Assembly: GCF_026236535.1 (NCBI RefSeq)
Contig: NZ_JAHTMW010000036.1
Span: 1 to 40,112 of the forward strand
Reading direction: 5' to 3'
DNA length: 40,112 nucleotides
DNA from: Streptomyces sp. SKN60
GTDB lineage: Bacteria > Actinomycetota > Actinomycetes > Streptomycetales > Streptomycetaceae
Positions 1 to 8,162 of this stretch are shown in pieces. Positions within the stretch are counted from its first letter, which is position 1. Each line of letters opens with the position of its first letter. The translations under genes and the position numbers were made by a program. The notes beneath the pieces are model-generated. The model did not search any database, had not been told where the DNA came from, and worked only from the letters and a program-made list of their open reading frames with translations.

Positions 1-17
1 GCCCCCGGACCCCCGCG

Positions 18-106
18 CCTCAAACGCCGGCGGGGCTGAGTTTTCAGCCCGTCCGGCGTTTGAGGACACGGCCGCAGGCCGTACGGGGTCCGGGGCGAAG
101 CCCCGG
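18..106. repeat. Streptomyces-type intergenic inverted repeat
   Basis: Arms CCTCAAACGCCGG (18-30) and CCGGCGTTTGAGG (53-65) are perfect reverse complements. Inside them is a second stem, GGGCTGA (33-39) with TCAGCCC (44-50), and a further GAA-loop hairpin CCGGGGC/GCCCCGG follows at 90-106. From memory, this combination (CTCAAACGCCGG hairpin plus GGGGTCCGGGGC...GCCCCGG) recurs between genes in many Streptomyces genomes. It could act as a terminator for a gene to the left. The copy number in this genome cannot be judged here. Confidence 0.7.
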
Positions 107-192
107 TTACGGGAAGGGGCGGGGTGGGGAAAGGCTCCGCGCAGCGGCACCCCGCACCCACTCCACCCGCCCCACCCGAAAGGCACACCACC

Positions 193-1860
193 GTGACGCA
201 GGACGACCTCCTCGCCCGGGCCCAGGCGTGGCTCGCCGAGGACCCCGACCCGGAGACCCGTGACGAACTCGGCGCGCTCCTCGACCGCGCCGCCGCCGAC
301 GACGAGGCCCGCACCGAGCTCGCCGCCCGCTTCGCCGGCACCCTGCAGTTCGGCACCGCCGGCCTGCGCGGGGAGCTCGGCGCAGGCCCGATGCGGATGA
401 ACCGCGCCGTCGTGATCCGCGCCGCCGCCGGCCTCGCCGCGTACCTCAAGGCGAAGGGCCAGGACGGCGGCCTCGTCGTCATCGGCTACGACGCCCGCTA
501 CAAGTCCGCCGACTTCGCCCGCGACACCGCCGCCGTGATGACCGGCGCCGGCCTGCGCGCGGCGCTGCTGCCGCGGCCGCTGCCGACGCCCGTCCTCGCG
601 TACGCCATAAGGCACCTGGGCGCCGTCGCCGGCGTCGAGGTGACGGCGAGCCACAACCCGCCGCGCGACAACGGCTACAAGGTCTATCTGGGCGACGGCT
701 CGCAGATCGTGCCGCCCGCGGACGCGGAGATCGCCGCCGAGATCGACGCGGTGCGCGCGCTGGCTGACGTACCGCGCCCGGCCGAGGGCTGGGAGGTGCT
801 CGGCGACGGCGTCCTGGAGGCCTATCTGGCCCGTACGGACGCGGTCCTGACGCCCGGTTCGCCGCGCACCGTGCGCACGGTCTACACGGCCATGCACGGC
901 GTCGGCAAGGACGTCCTGACGGCCGCCTTCGGCCGGCACGGCTTCCCGCCGCCGGCGCTGGTCGCCGAGCAGGCGGACCCGGACCCGGCGTTCCCGACGG
1001 TGGCGTTCCCGAACCCGGAGGAGCCGGGCGCCATGGACCTCGCCTTCGAGGCGGCCCGGGCCGTGGACCCCGACATCGTGATCGCCAACGACCCGGACGC
1101 CGACCGCTGCGCGGTGGCCGTGCCGGACGCGTCCGTCGAGGGCGGCTGGCGGATGCTCCGCGGCGACGAGGTGGGCGCGCTGCTCGCCGCGCACCTGGTG
1201 CACAAGGGCGCGACGGGCGTGTTCGCGGAGTCGATCGTGTCGTCGTCGCTGCTCGGCCGGATCGCCGAGGCGGCCGGGGTCGGCTACGAGGAGACCCTGA
1301 CCGGCTTCAAGTGGATCGCCCGCGTGGAGGGTCTGCGGTACGGCTACGAGGAGGCGCTCGGCTACTGCGTCGACCCGGAGGGCGTCCGCGACAAGGACGG
1401 CATCACGGCGGCGCTGCTCATCGCCGAGCTGGCCTCGGAGCTGAAGGAGCGGGACCGCACGCTGACCGACCTGCTCGACGACCTGGCGGTGGCGCACGGT
1501 CTGCACGCCACCGACCAGCTGTCGGTGCGGGTCGAGGACCTGGGCATCATCGCGAACGCGATGGCGGCGCTGCGCGAGAAGCCCCCGGTGCACCTCGCCG
1601 GCCTCACGGTCGTCTCGGCCGAGGACCTGACCAAGGGCACGGAGTCGCTGCCGCCGACCGACGGTCTGCGCTACCACCTGGAGGGCGACTACAAGGCCCG
1701 GGTGATCGTCCGCCCCTCCGGCACCGAGCCCAAGCTGAAGTGCTACCTGGAGGTCGTGGTGCCGGTCGCCGACGCGAGCGCGCTGGCGACGGCGCGGGCG
1801 ACGGCCACGACGGTCCTCGGCGCGATCAAGAAGGACCTGGCGGAGGCCGCCGGTCTGTGA
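193..1860 (+). CDS. PGM2-type phosphohexo/pentomutase
   Basis: Alpha-D-phosphohexomutase superfamily enzyme of 555 residues, the size of the PGM2/phosphopentomutase branch rather than short bacterial ManB or GlmM. The phosphoserine loop TASHNPPRDNGYKVY, the metal-binding NDPDADRCAVAV, the sugar-binding GYEEALGY and the C-terminal phosphate-binding RPSGTEPKLK are all present and in the usual order. GTG 193 is preferred over an in-frame ATG at 124 because the family N-terminus begins near DLLARAQAWL and the upstream residues are low-complexity. Such genes are usually annotated phosphomannomutase. The nearby deoC, deoA and add genes, and the absence of a DeoB-type gene here, suggest it converts (deoxy)ribose-1-phosphate to the 5-phosphate. 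Family is certain; substrate is inferred. Confidence 0.9.
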   Translation: MTQDDLLARAQAWLAEDPDPETRDELGALLDRAAADDEARTELAARFAGTLQFGTAGLRGELGAGPMRMNRAVVIRAAAGLAAYLKAKGQDGGLVVIGYDARYKSADFARDTAAVMTGAGLRAALLPRPLPTPVLAYAIRHLGAVAGVEVTASHNPPRDNGYKVYLGDGSQIVPPADAEIAAEIDAVRALADVPRPAEGWEVLGDGVLEAYLARTDAVLTPGSPRTVRTVYTAMHGVGKDVLTAAFGRHGFPPPALVAEQADPDPAFPTVAFPNPEEPGAMDLAFEAARAVDPDIVIANDPDADRCAVAVPDASVEGGWRMLRGDEVGALLAAHLVHKGATGVFAESIVSSSLLGRIAEAAGVGYEETLTGFKWIARVEGLRYGYEEALGYCVDPEGVRDKDGITAALLIAELASELKERDRTLTDLLDDLAVAHGLHATDQLSVRVEDLGIIANAMAALREKPPVHLAGLTVVSAEDLTKGTESLPPTDGLRYHLEGDYKARVIVRPSGTEPKLKCYLEVVVPVADASALATARATATTVLGAIKKDLAEAAGL

Positions 1861-1870
1861 CGGCTACGGG

Positions 1871-1903
1871 AGGGCCCGTACGGATCCGATCCGTACGGGC
1901 CCT
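1871..1903 (+). terminator. Terminator hairpin after the phosphomutase
   Basis: A perfect 15-bp inverted repeat, AGGGCCCGTACGGAT and its complement, with a CCG loop begins 10 bases after the phosphomutase stop codon. There is no T-tract, as is usual in Streptomyces. Confidence 0.75.
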
Positions 1904-2005
1904 CGGCGTACCCGCGCCGCCCTCGCCCTTCCGGGTGATTCGGGTACGCGGACGAGCGCGACGCGCGGGCGGGTTCGGCCCCCGGGTCCGGCCCGGCGGG
2001 GCAGG

Positions 2006-3223
2006 GTGGCCCCCGTGTCCCCCGTGCCGTCGCAGCTGACCCGCCGCCGCACCCCACCGCTCCCCACCGCACCGCCCCCGTCGCCCGCACCGCCTGGCGG
2101 AAGTCCGGGCAGCATCGTGGCGCGGGCGCTGCGGCGCGCGGCCCCGGCACTGCTCGGCTATCTCGCGGTCCGGCTGCTCGGCCTCCTCGTGCTCGCGCAC
2201 TGGACGCATCTGCGGGGCCACGGGGTCTGGCCGGTGCTCGCGACCTCCTGGGACTCCAACTGGTACCTGGGGATCGCCGACCACGGCTACACCCACGAGT
2301 ACCGCGACCGGCTCACCGATCCCCCGCGCAGCCTGGCCTTCTTCCCGCTCTACCCGGCCCTGGTGAAGGCCGTCGCCGCCGTCACGCCGGGCTCGCGGGC
2401 CTCGGTGGGCCTGGTCCTCGCGGTGCTGTGCTCGTTCGCCGCCGCGTGGGGTGTCTTCGCGGTCGGCGACCGGCTGCGCGGGCGGCGCACCGGCACGCTG
2501 CTCGCGGTGCTGTGGGGCGCGACGCCGGTCGCCCTCGTGCAGTGGATGGGCTATACGGAGTCGCTGTTCACGGCGCTCGCCGCGTGGGCGCTGTACGCGG
2601 TCCTGACCGGGCGCTGGGCCTGGGCGGCCGGCCTGGCCATCGGCGCGGGCCTCACCCGGCCGACCGGCATCGCGGTGGCGGCGGCGGTGTCCGTGGCCGG
2701 CCTGCTCGCCGCCCGCCGCCAGGGCCGGGCACCCCTGCTCGCCGCGCCGGCGGCGCCGCTGGGCTGGCTGGCGTACGTCGGCTGGGTGGGCCTCCGGCTG
2801 GGCCGCTGGGACGGCTACTTCGCCGTACAGCGCGTCTGGGGCAACGTATGGGACGGCGGCACGGTGACCCGTACCCGGCTCCTCCAGCACCTCGTCCGCT
2901 CCCCCGACCCGCAGCTCTTCCTGGTGGTGGTGTCGGTGGTCCTCGTGCTCTCGGCGGGCCTCTGCCTGCTCTGCCTGACGGACCGCCAGCCCCTCCCCCT
3001 GCTGGTGTTCACCGGGGTGCTGCTCCTCGTGGTCCTGGGCAGCGGCGGCGTCTACTTCCCCCGCGCCCGCTTCCTCCTCCCCGCCTTCCCGCTCCTCCTC
3101 CCCCTGGCCACGTCCCTGGCCCGCACCCGCATCCCGGCGGCGGCCGTGGTCCTCGGCGGCGCGGCGCTGTGCTCGGCGTGGCTGGGGGCGTACATGCTGC
3201 TGGTGTGGCAGGGCCCGCCGTGA
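2006..3223 (+). CDS. PIG-V-like membrane mannosyltransferase
   Basis: Polytopic membrane protein of about 405 residues with roughly eight to ten hydrophobic segments after a Pro-rich N-terminus. The first extracytoplasmic loop holds WDSNWYLGIADHGY, like the W-D-x-x-(F/W/Y)-x-x-I-A-x-x-G-Y loop of PIG-V/GT-C mannosyltransferases, followed by LAFFPLYPALV. It probably transfers a sugar from a polyprenyl-phosphate donor on the outer face of the membrane; donor and acceptor are unknown. GTG codons at 2006, 2015 and 2024 are all possible starts. It lies between a strong terminator and a convergent gene, so it is probably monocistronic. Confidence 0.75.
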   Translation: MAPVSPVPSQLTRRRTPPLPTAPPPSPAPPGGSPGSIVARALRRAAPALLGYLAVRLLGLLVLAHWTHLRGHGVWPVLATSWDSNWYLGIADHGYTHEYRDRLTDPPRSLAFFPLYPALVKAVAAVTPGSRASVGLVLAVLCSFAAAWGVFAVGDRLRGRRTGTLLAVLWGATPVALVQWMGYTESLFTALAAWALYAVLTGRWAWAAGLAIGAGLTRPTGIAVAAAVSVAGLLAARRQGRAPLLAAPAAPLGWLAYVGWVGLRLGRWDGYFAVQRVWGNVWDGGTVTRTRLLQHLVRSPDPQLFLVVVSVVLVLSAGLCLLCLTDRQPLPLLVFTGVLLLVVLGSGGVYFPRARFLLPAFPLLLPLATSLARTRIPAAAVVLGGAALCSAWLGAYMLLVWQGPP

Positions 3224-3376
3224 GCGACGGGACGGGGCAGGCCGGTCGGCTCGTCCGCCGGGACGGCCGGTCCGCCGTCCACGGACCCGCAGGTCGCCCG
3301 GCACGCCTGCCTACGGCGGCCGGTCGGCGGACCTCAGGCGGCAGGTCCGCTCGTCCGCAGCCTGCCCGTCAGCCCG

Positions 3377-4027
3377 TCAGCCCGTCGCCATCAGGACCAC
3401 GAGCAGCACCAGGCCCGCCACGGCCGGCGCGATCACCTCGTACGCCCAGCGGATCTGCGGCTCGCCCTGGGCCTCCGGGAGGCCGCCGCGGCGCTCGGCC
3501 AGCTCCCTCAGGTCGGCGACCGACTGGTCGGCGGGGGCGACGCGGGCCTTGTCGCCGACGTCGGCGGTGACCGAGGTGCGTCCGTGCGGGTCGTCCTGGG
3601 AGGCGCGGGCGGCCTGGCGGGCGGCGCGCTTGCGCTGGCGGAGCGAGACGGGGACGGCCCAGAGCTGGTACTTGCGGCCCTCCTGGGTGAACACCTCGCT
3701 GGAGTAGCTGGCCCGCACGTCCGCGATGGCGCCCCAGGGCAGCGTGATGGTCCGGAACGGGTTGCGGATCCGCAGCCGCTCGGCCCCGGCGAACACGGCC
3801 GGCCGCACGGTGAAGGCGACGATCAGCGGGATCACCAGGAGCAGCGAGGCCAGCGCCAGCCACGGCGCCCGCCCGTCGCCGCGCAGGATCGTGTCGCCGC
3901 CGAGCACGACGGCGAGCACGAGCAGGAACACTCCGCCCGCGATCCCCATGGGTGACCGGAAGACCCGGTCCTTGACGGGCTCGGAGGGCTCGGAGGGCTG
4001 CGGTGCGGGCGGCTCGGCGGAGGTCAT
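3377..4027 (-). CDS. PH-domain membrane protein
   Basis: A 216-residue protein starting at ATG 4027 (MTSAEPPAP); a longer reading frame exists but its extra N-terminus looks like intergenic sequence. After a Pro/Glu/Ser-rich head there are two adjacent hydrophobic segments (about residues 28-47 and 55-75), a small beta-rich domain with LRIRNPFRTITLPWGAI typical of bacterial PH-like (bPH6/DUF2581-type) proteins, a basic linker with RQRKRAARQAAR, and a C-terminal membrane segment. The function of this actinobacterial family is not established. It converges on the mannosyltransferase gene. Confidence 0.75.
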   Translation of the reverse strand: MTSAEPPAPQPSEPSEPVKDRVFRSPMGIAGGVFLLVLAVVLGGDTILRGDGRAPWLALASLLLVIPLIVAFTVRPAVFAGAERLRIRNPFRTITLPWGAIADVRASYSSEVFTQEGRKYQLWAVPVSLRQRKRAARQAARASQDDPHGRTSVTADVGDKARVAPADQSVADLRELAERRGGLPEAQGEPQIRWAYEVIAPAVAGLVLLVVLMATG

Positions 4028-4226
4028 GGCCCGATTCTGCCTCAGCCCCCGGGCGCCGGCCGTGACGAGGTCCACGTACACCCCGGGGCGCGCCCGCGCA
4101 CGGTCGTCCACCGACCCGCACCCGCACCCGTACGCATCACCATGTGACCGGACTCACTCGCCGCCCCATTCCCCCACGCCCGCCTGCGCTTTCGTACGCT
4201 CGGACGAGCGGGGGCCTGTACACGCC

Positions 4227-4242
4227 GCTACGCGCGTAGATA
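4227..4242 (+). promoter_or_regulatory. Nucleoside-regulon operator and -10 of deoC
   Basis: The sequence GCTACGCGCGTAGA (4227-4240) contains a perfect 12-bp palindrome, CTACGCGCGTAG. The TAGATA that follows (4237-4242) is a good -10 hexamer, so a bound regulator would cover it. Transcription would begin near 4249, only a few bases before GTG 4253, and no Shine-Dalgarno is present; the message is probably leaderless or nearly so. Related sites lie before add, deoA, the ABC ATPase and the BMP lipoprotein. Confidence 0.75.
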
Positions 4243-4252
4243 TGCTCGACTG

Positions 4253-5218
4253 GTGACCATGCCCACCACTGCACCTGCAGCACACGCTTTCGCCGACGTG
4301 ACCGCGTCCGAGAGCACGCTGCGCCGCTTCCTCCACGGGCTGCCCGGCGTCGACGCCGTCGGCCTGGAGGCGCGCGCCGCGTCCCTCGGCACCCGCTCGA
4401 TCAAGACCACGGCCAAGGCCTACGCCATCGACCTGGCCATCTCGATGATCGACCTGACGACGCTCGAAGGCGCGGACACCCCGGGCAAGGTCCGGGCGCT
4501 CGCCGCGAAGGCCGTCAATCCCGATCCGACCGACCGCACGACCCCGACGACCGCCGCCGTCTGCGTCTACCCCGACATGGTGGCCACCGCCAAGGCCGCC
4601 CTGAAGGGCTCCGGCGTCAAGGTCGCCTCCGTCGCCACCGCCTTCCCGGCCGGCCGCGCCGCGCTCCCCGTGAAGCTGGCCGACACCGCCGACGCGATCG
4701 CCGCCGGCGCCGACGAGATCGACATGGTCATCGACCGTGGCGCCTTCCTCGCCGGCCGCTACCTGGAGGTCTTCGAGCAGATCGCCGCCATCAAGGCCGA
4801 GTGCGGCGACCGCGCCCGGCTCAAGGTGATCTTCGAGACCGGCGAGCTGTCCACGTACGACAACATCCGCCGCGCCTCCTGGCTCGGCATGATCGCCGGC
4901 GCGGACTTCATCAAGACCTCGACCGGCAAGGTCGCGGTCAACGCCACCCCCGCCAACACGCTCCTGATGCTGGAGGCCGTGCGCGACTTCCGCGCCCAGA
5001 CCGGCGTCCAGATCGGCGTGAAGCCGGCCGGCGGCATCCGCAACACCAAGGAAGCGATCAAGTTCCTGGTCCTGGTCAACGAGACCGCGGGCGCGGACTG
5101 GCTGGACAACCACTGGTTCCGCTTCGGTGCCTCCAGCCTGCTGAACGACCTGCTCATGCAGCGTCAGAAGCTGGCGACCGGCCACTACTCCGGCCCCGAC
5201 TACGTGACGGTGGACTGA
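4253..5218 (+). CDS. deoC: Deoxyribose-phosphate aldolase
   Basis: Class I aldolase that cleaves 2-deoxyribose-5-phosphate to glyceraldehyde-3-phosphate and acetaldehyde, in the cytoplasm. At 321 residues it is of the long type resembling human DERA rather than the roughly 250-residue E. coli form. Hallmarks include VCVYPDMV, EIDMVIDRGAFL, KVIFETGEL, the Schiff-base lysine in FIKTSTGK, and the phosphate-binding VKPAGGIRN. The start is GTG 4253 or ATG 4259, with no ribosome-binding site. It precedes an aldehyde dehydrogenase by only 5 bases, which suits disposal of the acetaldehyde product. The operator at 4227-4240 should control it together with the other nucleoside genes. Confidence 0.95.
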   Translation: MTMPTTAPAAHAFADVTASESTLRRFLHGLPGVDAVGLEARAASLGTRSIKTTAKAYAIDLAISMIDLTTLEGADTPGKVRALAAKAVNPDPTDRTTPTTAAVCVYPDMVATAKAALKGSGVKVASVATAFPAGRAALPVKLADTADAIAAGADEIDMVIDRGAFLAGRYLEVFEQIAAIKAECGDRARLKVIFETGELSTYDNIRRASWLGMIAGADFIKTSTGKVAVNATPANTLLMLEAVRDFRAQTGVQIGVKPAGGIRNTKEAIKFLVLVNETAGADWLDNHWFRFGASSLLNDLLMQRQKLATGHYSGPDYVTVD

Positions 5219-5223
5219 TCACC

Positions 5224-6678
5224 ATGGCATCTGCATCCGCATCCCCCTCCCCGTTCGAGTACGCACCGGCGCCCGAGTCCCGGTCCGTCGTCGACATCGC
5301 CCCCTCCTACGGCCTGTTCATCGACGGCGAGTTCGTCGACGCCGCCGAAGGCAAGGTCTTCAAGACCGTCTCCCCCTCCACCGAGGAGGTGCTCTCCGAG
5401 GTCGCCCAGGCGGGCGCCGAGGACGTGGACCGCGCGGTGAAGGCGGCCCGCAAGGCCTTCGAGAAGTGGTCGGCGCTGCCCGGCGCCGAGCGCGCCAAGT
5501 ACCTCTTCCGGATCGCCCGGATCATCCAGGAGCGCAGCCGCGAGCTGGCCGTCCTGGAGACCCTGGACAACGGCAAGCCGATCAAGGAGACCCGCGACGC
5601 GGACCTCCCGCTGGTCGCCGCGCACTTCTTCTACTACGCGGGCTGGGCCGACAAGCTCGACCACGCCGGCTACGGCGCGAACCCGCGCCCGCTGGGCGTG
5701 GCCGGCCAGGTCATCCCGTGGAACTTCCCGCTGCTCATGCTCGCGTGGAAGATCGCCCCGGCGCTCGCCACCGGCAACACGGTGGTCCTCAAGCCCGCCG
5801 AGACCACCCCCCTGTCCGCCCTGTTCTTCGCGGACATCTGCCGCCAGGCCGGGCTCCCGAAGGGTGTCGTCAACATCCTCCCCGGTTACGGGGACACGGG
5901 CGCCGCGCTCGTCGAGCACCCGGACGTGAACAAGGTCGCGTTCACGGGCTCGACCGCCGTGGGCCGCGCCATCGCGAAGTCCGTCGCGGGCACGAGCAAG
6001 AAGCTCACCCTGGAGCTGGGCGGCAAGGGCGCCAACATCGTCTTCGACGACGCCCCCATCGACCAGGCCGTCGAGGGCATCGTCAACGGCATCTTCTTCA
6101 ACCAGGGCCAGGTCTGCTGCGCGGGCTCCCGCCTCCTGGTCCAGGAGTCGATCCACGACGAGCTGCTGGACTCGCTCAAGCGGCGCCTGTCCACGCTGCG
6201 CCTGGGCGACCCGCTCGACAAGAACACCGACATCGGCGCCATCAACTCCGAGGAGCAGCTGTCCCGGATCACCTCGCTCGTCGAGCGGGGCGAGGCGGAG
6301 GGCGCCGAGCGCTGGACCGCCGCCTGCGACATCCCGTCGGCCGGCTACTGGTTCGCCCCGACGCTCTTCACGAACGTCACCCAGGCGCACACCGTCGCCC
6401 GCGACGAGATCTTCGGCCCGGTCCTGTCGGTGCTGACCTTCCGTACGCCGGACGAGGCCGTCGCCAAGGCCAACAACAGCCAGTACGGCCTGTCGGCGGG
6501 CATCTGGACGGAGAAGGGCTCCCGCATCCTCGCGGTCGCCAACAAGCTCCGGGCCGGTGTCGTCTGGGCCAACACGTTCAACAAGTTCGACCCGACCTCG
6601 CCATTCGGCGGCTACAAGGAGTCGGGCTTCGGCCGCGAGGGCGGCCGTCACGGTCTGGAGGCCTACCTCGATGTCTGA
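5224..6678 (+). CDS. Aldehyde dehydrogenase, full length
   Basis: NAD(P)-dependent aldehyde dehydrogenase of 484 residues, complete for the superfamily. The Rossmann-side motif VIPWNFPLLM, the FTGSTAVGR loop, the general-base glutamate in LTLELGGKGANIVF, the catalytic cysteine in FFNQGQVCCAGSR, and the C-terminal EIFGPVLSVLTF and FGGYKESGFGREGG are all visible. It starts at ATG 5224, 5 bases after deoC, so the two are cotranscribed. The natural substrate is inferred to be the acetaldehyde released by DeoC. Its last 8 bases overlap the next gene, a truncated relative, so the two proteins are probably made in a coupled way and may form a complex. Confidence 0.93.
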   Translation: MASASASPSPFEYAPAPESRSVVDIAPSYGLFIDGEFVDAAEGKVFKTVSPSTEEVLSEVAQAGAEDVDRAVKAARKAFEKWSALPGAERAKYLFRIARIIQERSRELAVLETLDNGKPIKETRDADLPLVAAHFFYYAGWADKLDHAGYGANPRPLGVAGQVIPWNFPLLMLAWKIAPALATGNTVVLKPAETTPLSALFFADICRQAGLPKGVVNILPGYGDTGAALVEHPDVNKVAFTGSTAVGRAIAKSVAGTSKKLTLELGGKGANIVFDDAPIDQAVEGIVNGIFFNQGQVCCAGSRLLVQESIHDELLDSLKRRLSTLRLGDPLDKNTDIGAINSEEQLSRITSLVERGEAEGAERWTAACDIPSAGYWFAPTLFTNVTQAHTVARDEIFGPVLSVLTFRTPDEAVAKANNSQYGLSAGIWTEKGSRILAVANKLRAGVVWANTFNKFDPTSPFGGYKESGFGREGGRHGLEAYLDV

Positions 6679-7564
6679 CCAGCAGACCCGTCTGGGCGTC
6701 TTCAAGACCTACAAGCTGTACGTGGGCGGGAAGTTCCCGCGTTCCGAGAGCGGCCGGGTGTACGAGGTGACCGACACGAAGGGCAAGTGGCTGGCGAACG
6801 TCCCGCTCTCCTCCCGCAAGGACGCCCGTGACGCTGTCGTGGCGGCCCGCAAGGCGCAGGGCGGCTGGGCGGGCGCGACCGCGTACAACCGCGGCCAGAT
6901 CCTCTACCGCGTCGCCGAGATGCTGGAGGGCCGCCGGGACCAGTTCGTGCGCGAGGTCGGCGAGGCCGAGGGCCTGTCGAAGTCGAAGGCCGCCGCGGTC
7001 GTCGACGCCGCGATCGACCGCTGGGTCTGGTACGCGGGCTGGACCGACAAGATCGCCCAGGTCGTCGGCGGCGCCAACCCGGTGGCGGGCCCGTACTTCA
7101 ACCTGTCCACCCCGGAGCCGACCGGCGTCGTCACCGTGATCGCGCCCCAGGACTCGTCCTTCCTGGGTCTGGTCTCGGTGATCGCCCCGGTCATCGCGAC
7201 CGGCAACACCGCCGTCGTCATCGCGAGCGAGAAGTCCCCGCTTCCCGCGCTCTCCCTGGGCGAGGTCCTGGCCACCTCCGACCTCCCCGGCGGCGTCGTC
7301 AACATCCTGTCCGGCAAGGCCTCCGAGATGGGCCCGCACCTCGCGGCCCACCTCGACGTCAACGCCATCGACCTCACGGGCGCGGACGCCGACCTGGCCC
7401 GCGACCTGGAGATCGCCGCGGCGGACAACCTCAAGCGCGTCCTTCGCCCGCGCACCGAGGACTTCACCGAGTCCCCGGGCACGGACCGGATGACCGCGTT
7501 CCTGGAGACGAAGACCGTCTGGCACCCCACGGGTTCGCTGGGCGCGAGCGGCTCCGCGTACTAG
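6671..7564 (+). CDS. Half-length aldehyde dehydrogenase homologue without catalytic domain
   Basis: A 297-residue protein starting at ATG 6671 inside the end of the preceding dehydrogenase gene. Its first part follows the nucleotide-binding half of an aldehyde dehydrogenase: KLYVGGKFPRSESGRVYEV, DAVVAARKAQGGWAGATAYNR, VTVIAPQDSSFLGLVSVIAP, and AIDLTGADADLARD. Homology stops at NLKRVLRPR, exactly where the catalytic glutamate motif ELGGK should begin, and there is no catalytic cysteine. The reading frame is intact with normal codon use, so this looks like a conserved non-catalytic partner rather than a decayed gene. The tandem of complete and incomplete units recalls the two-domain ALDH16 proteins. 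Confidence 0.85.
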   Translation: MSDQQTRLGVFKTYKLYVGGKFPRSESGRVYEVTDTKGKWLANVPLSSRKDARDAVVAARKAQGGWAGATAYNRGQILYRVAEMLEGRRDQFVREVGEAEGLSKSKAAAVVDAAIDRWVWYAGWTDKIAQVVGGANPVAGPYFNLSTPEPTGVVTVIAPQDSSFLGLVSVIAPVIATGNTAVVIASEKSPLPALSLGEVLATSDLPGGVVNILSGKASEMGPHLAAHLDVNAIDLTGADADLARDLEIAAADNLKRVLRPRTEDFTESPGTDRMTAFLETKTVWHPTGSLGASGSAY

Positions 7565-7600
7565 ATCACGTACTGGATCGCCTACGAGATCGCGTTACGA

Positions 7601-7636
7601 GAGGGGCCCCGGCCGTCCGCACGGCCGGGGCCCCTC
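7601..7636. terminator. Bidirectional terminator
   Basis: A perfect 16-bp stem, GAGGGGCCCCGGCCGT (7601-7616) with its complement (7621-7636) around a 4-base loop, sits between two convergent genes and can serve both strands. Confidence 0.85.
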
Positions 7637-7647
7637 CACGCGTGTCC

Positions 7648-8040
7648 TTACGGCAGCAGGCCCTGCGTCAGCGGCCCCGCCACCGGCAGGTCGGCGAGCG
7701 CGCCGCCCTTGGTGACGAGGTCGGTCGCCATGTTCGTGCCGACCGGCTTGAAGTCGGCGACCTGGGTGCCCAGTCCGTTGTCCAGCGGGTCCACGCCGGT
7801 GTTGGCCAGCGGGTCGAGCTGCAGCCTGGTCAGCGGGGCCACACCGTGGCCGACGCCCTCCAGGGCCGCGGCGCCGTCCGTCTTGGTCAGGCTGTCCACC
7901 GGGAGCGGCACGCCGACGCCTTCGGCGGCCTGGGCCGCGGCGCCCGCGCCGAGCAGGGCGGCGCCGGCCGCCGTGACGGTGAGGCCGGCCTTCAACAGGG
8001 CGCTGCGTCGGGAGGTTCGGGGAGCGGCGTGACTCGCCAT
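7648..8040 (-). CDS. Small exported Ala/Gly/Leu-rich protein
   Basis: A 130-residue protein starting at ATG 8040, behind a GGAAGGAA-type ribosome-binding site. The N-terminus has a signal peptide with TSRRSALLKAGL, similar to a Tat motif, then an Ala-rich core ending near AAAQA. The mature part has no recognised domain; it is rich in Leu, Pro, Gly and Asp (PLTRLQLDPLANTGVDPL). A second protein of the same style is at 13782-14195. Export is well supported; function is unknown. Confidence 0.7.
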   Translation of the reverse strand: MASHAAPRTSRRSALLKAGLTVTAAGAALLGAGAAAQAAEGVGVPLPVDSLTKTDGAAALEGVGHGVAPLTRLQLDPLANTGVDPLDNGLGTQVADFKPVGTNMATDLVTKGGALADLPVAGPLTQGLLP

Positions 8041-8162
8041 GGGGAGAGTTCCTTCCGGAGGGTGGTCGAGCGGGCACCGACAGTAGTAGAGGTGTGATGC
8101 TCGATACCAACGGGTCACCTCGGGGGTCCCCTATTGGGGGGAATGGTTCACACTGGTGTCCC

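Noticed and set aside
1311..2039. Long open frame across the end of the phosphomutase gene
   Set aside because: Its product is Arg/Gly/Pro-rich with no domain and it overlaps a well-supported gene; it is a high-GC shadow frame.
1826..3304. Minus-strand open frame of 492 codons opposite the PIG-V-like gene
   Set aside because: Composition is typical of antisense frames in GC-rich DNA, and the opposite strand encodes a plausible membrane protein.
3366..3387. Short tandem repeat GTCAGCCC as a recombination or regulatory site
   Set aside because: Only two full copies at a gene end, partly coding; no support for a function.
6671..7564. Idea that the half-length dehydrogenase is a pseudogene
   Set aside because: It has an intact start, frame and stop, typical codon use, and overlaps its neighbour in a way consistent with coupling. 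A decayed gene would show stops or frameshifts.
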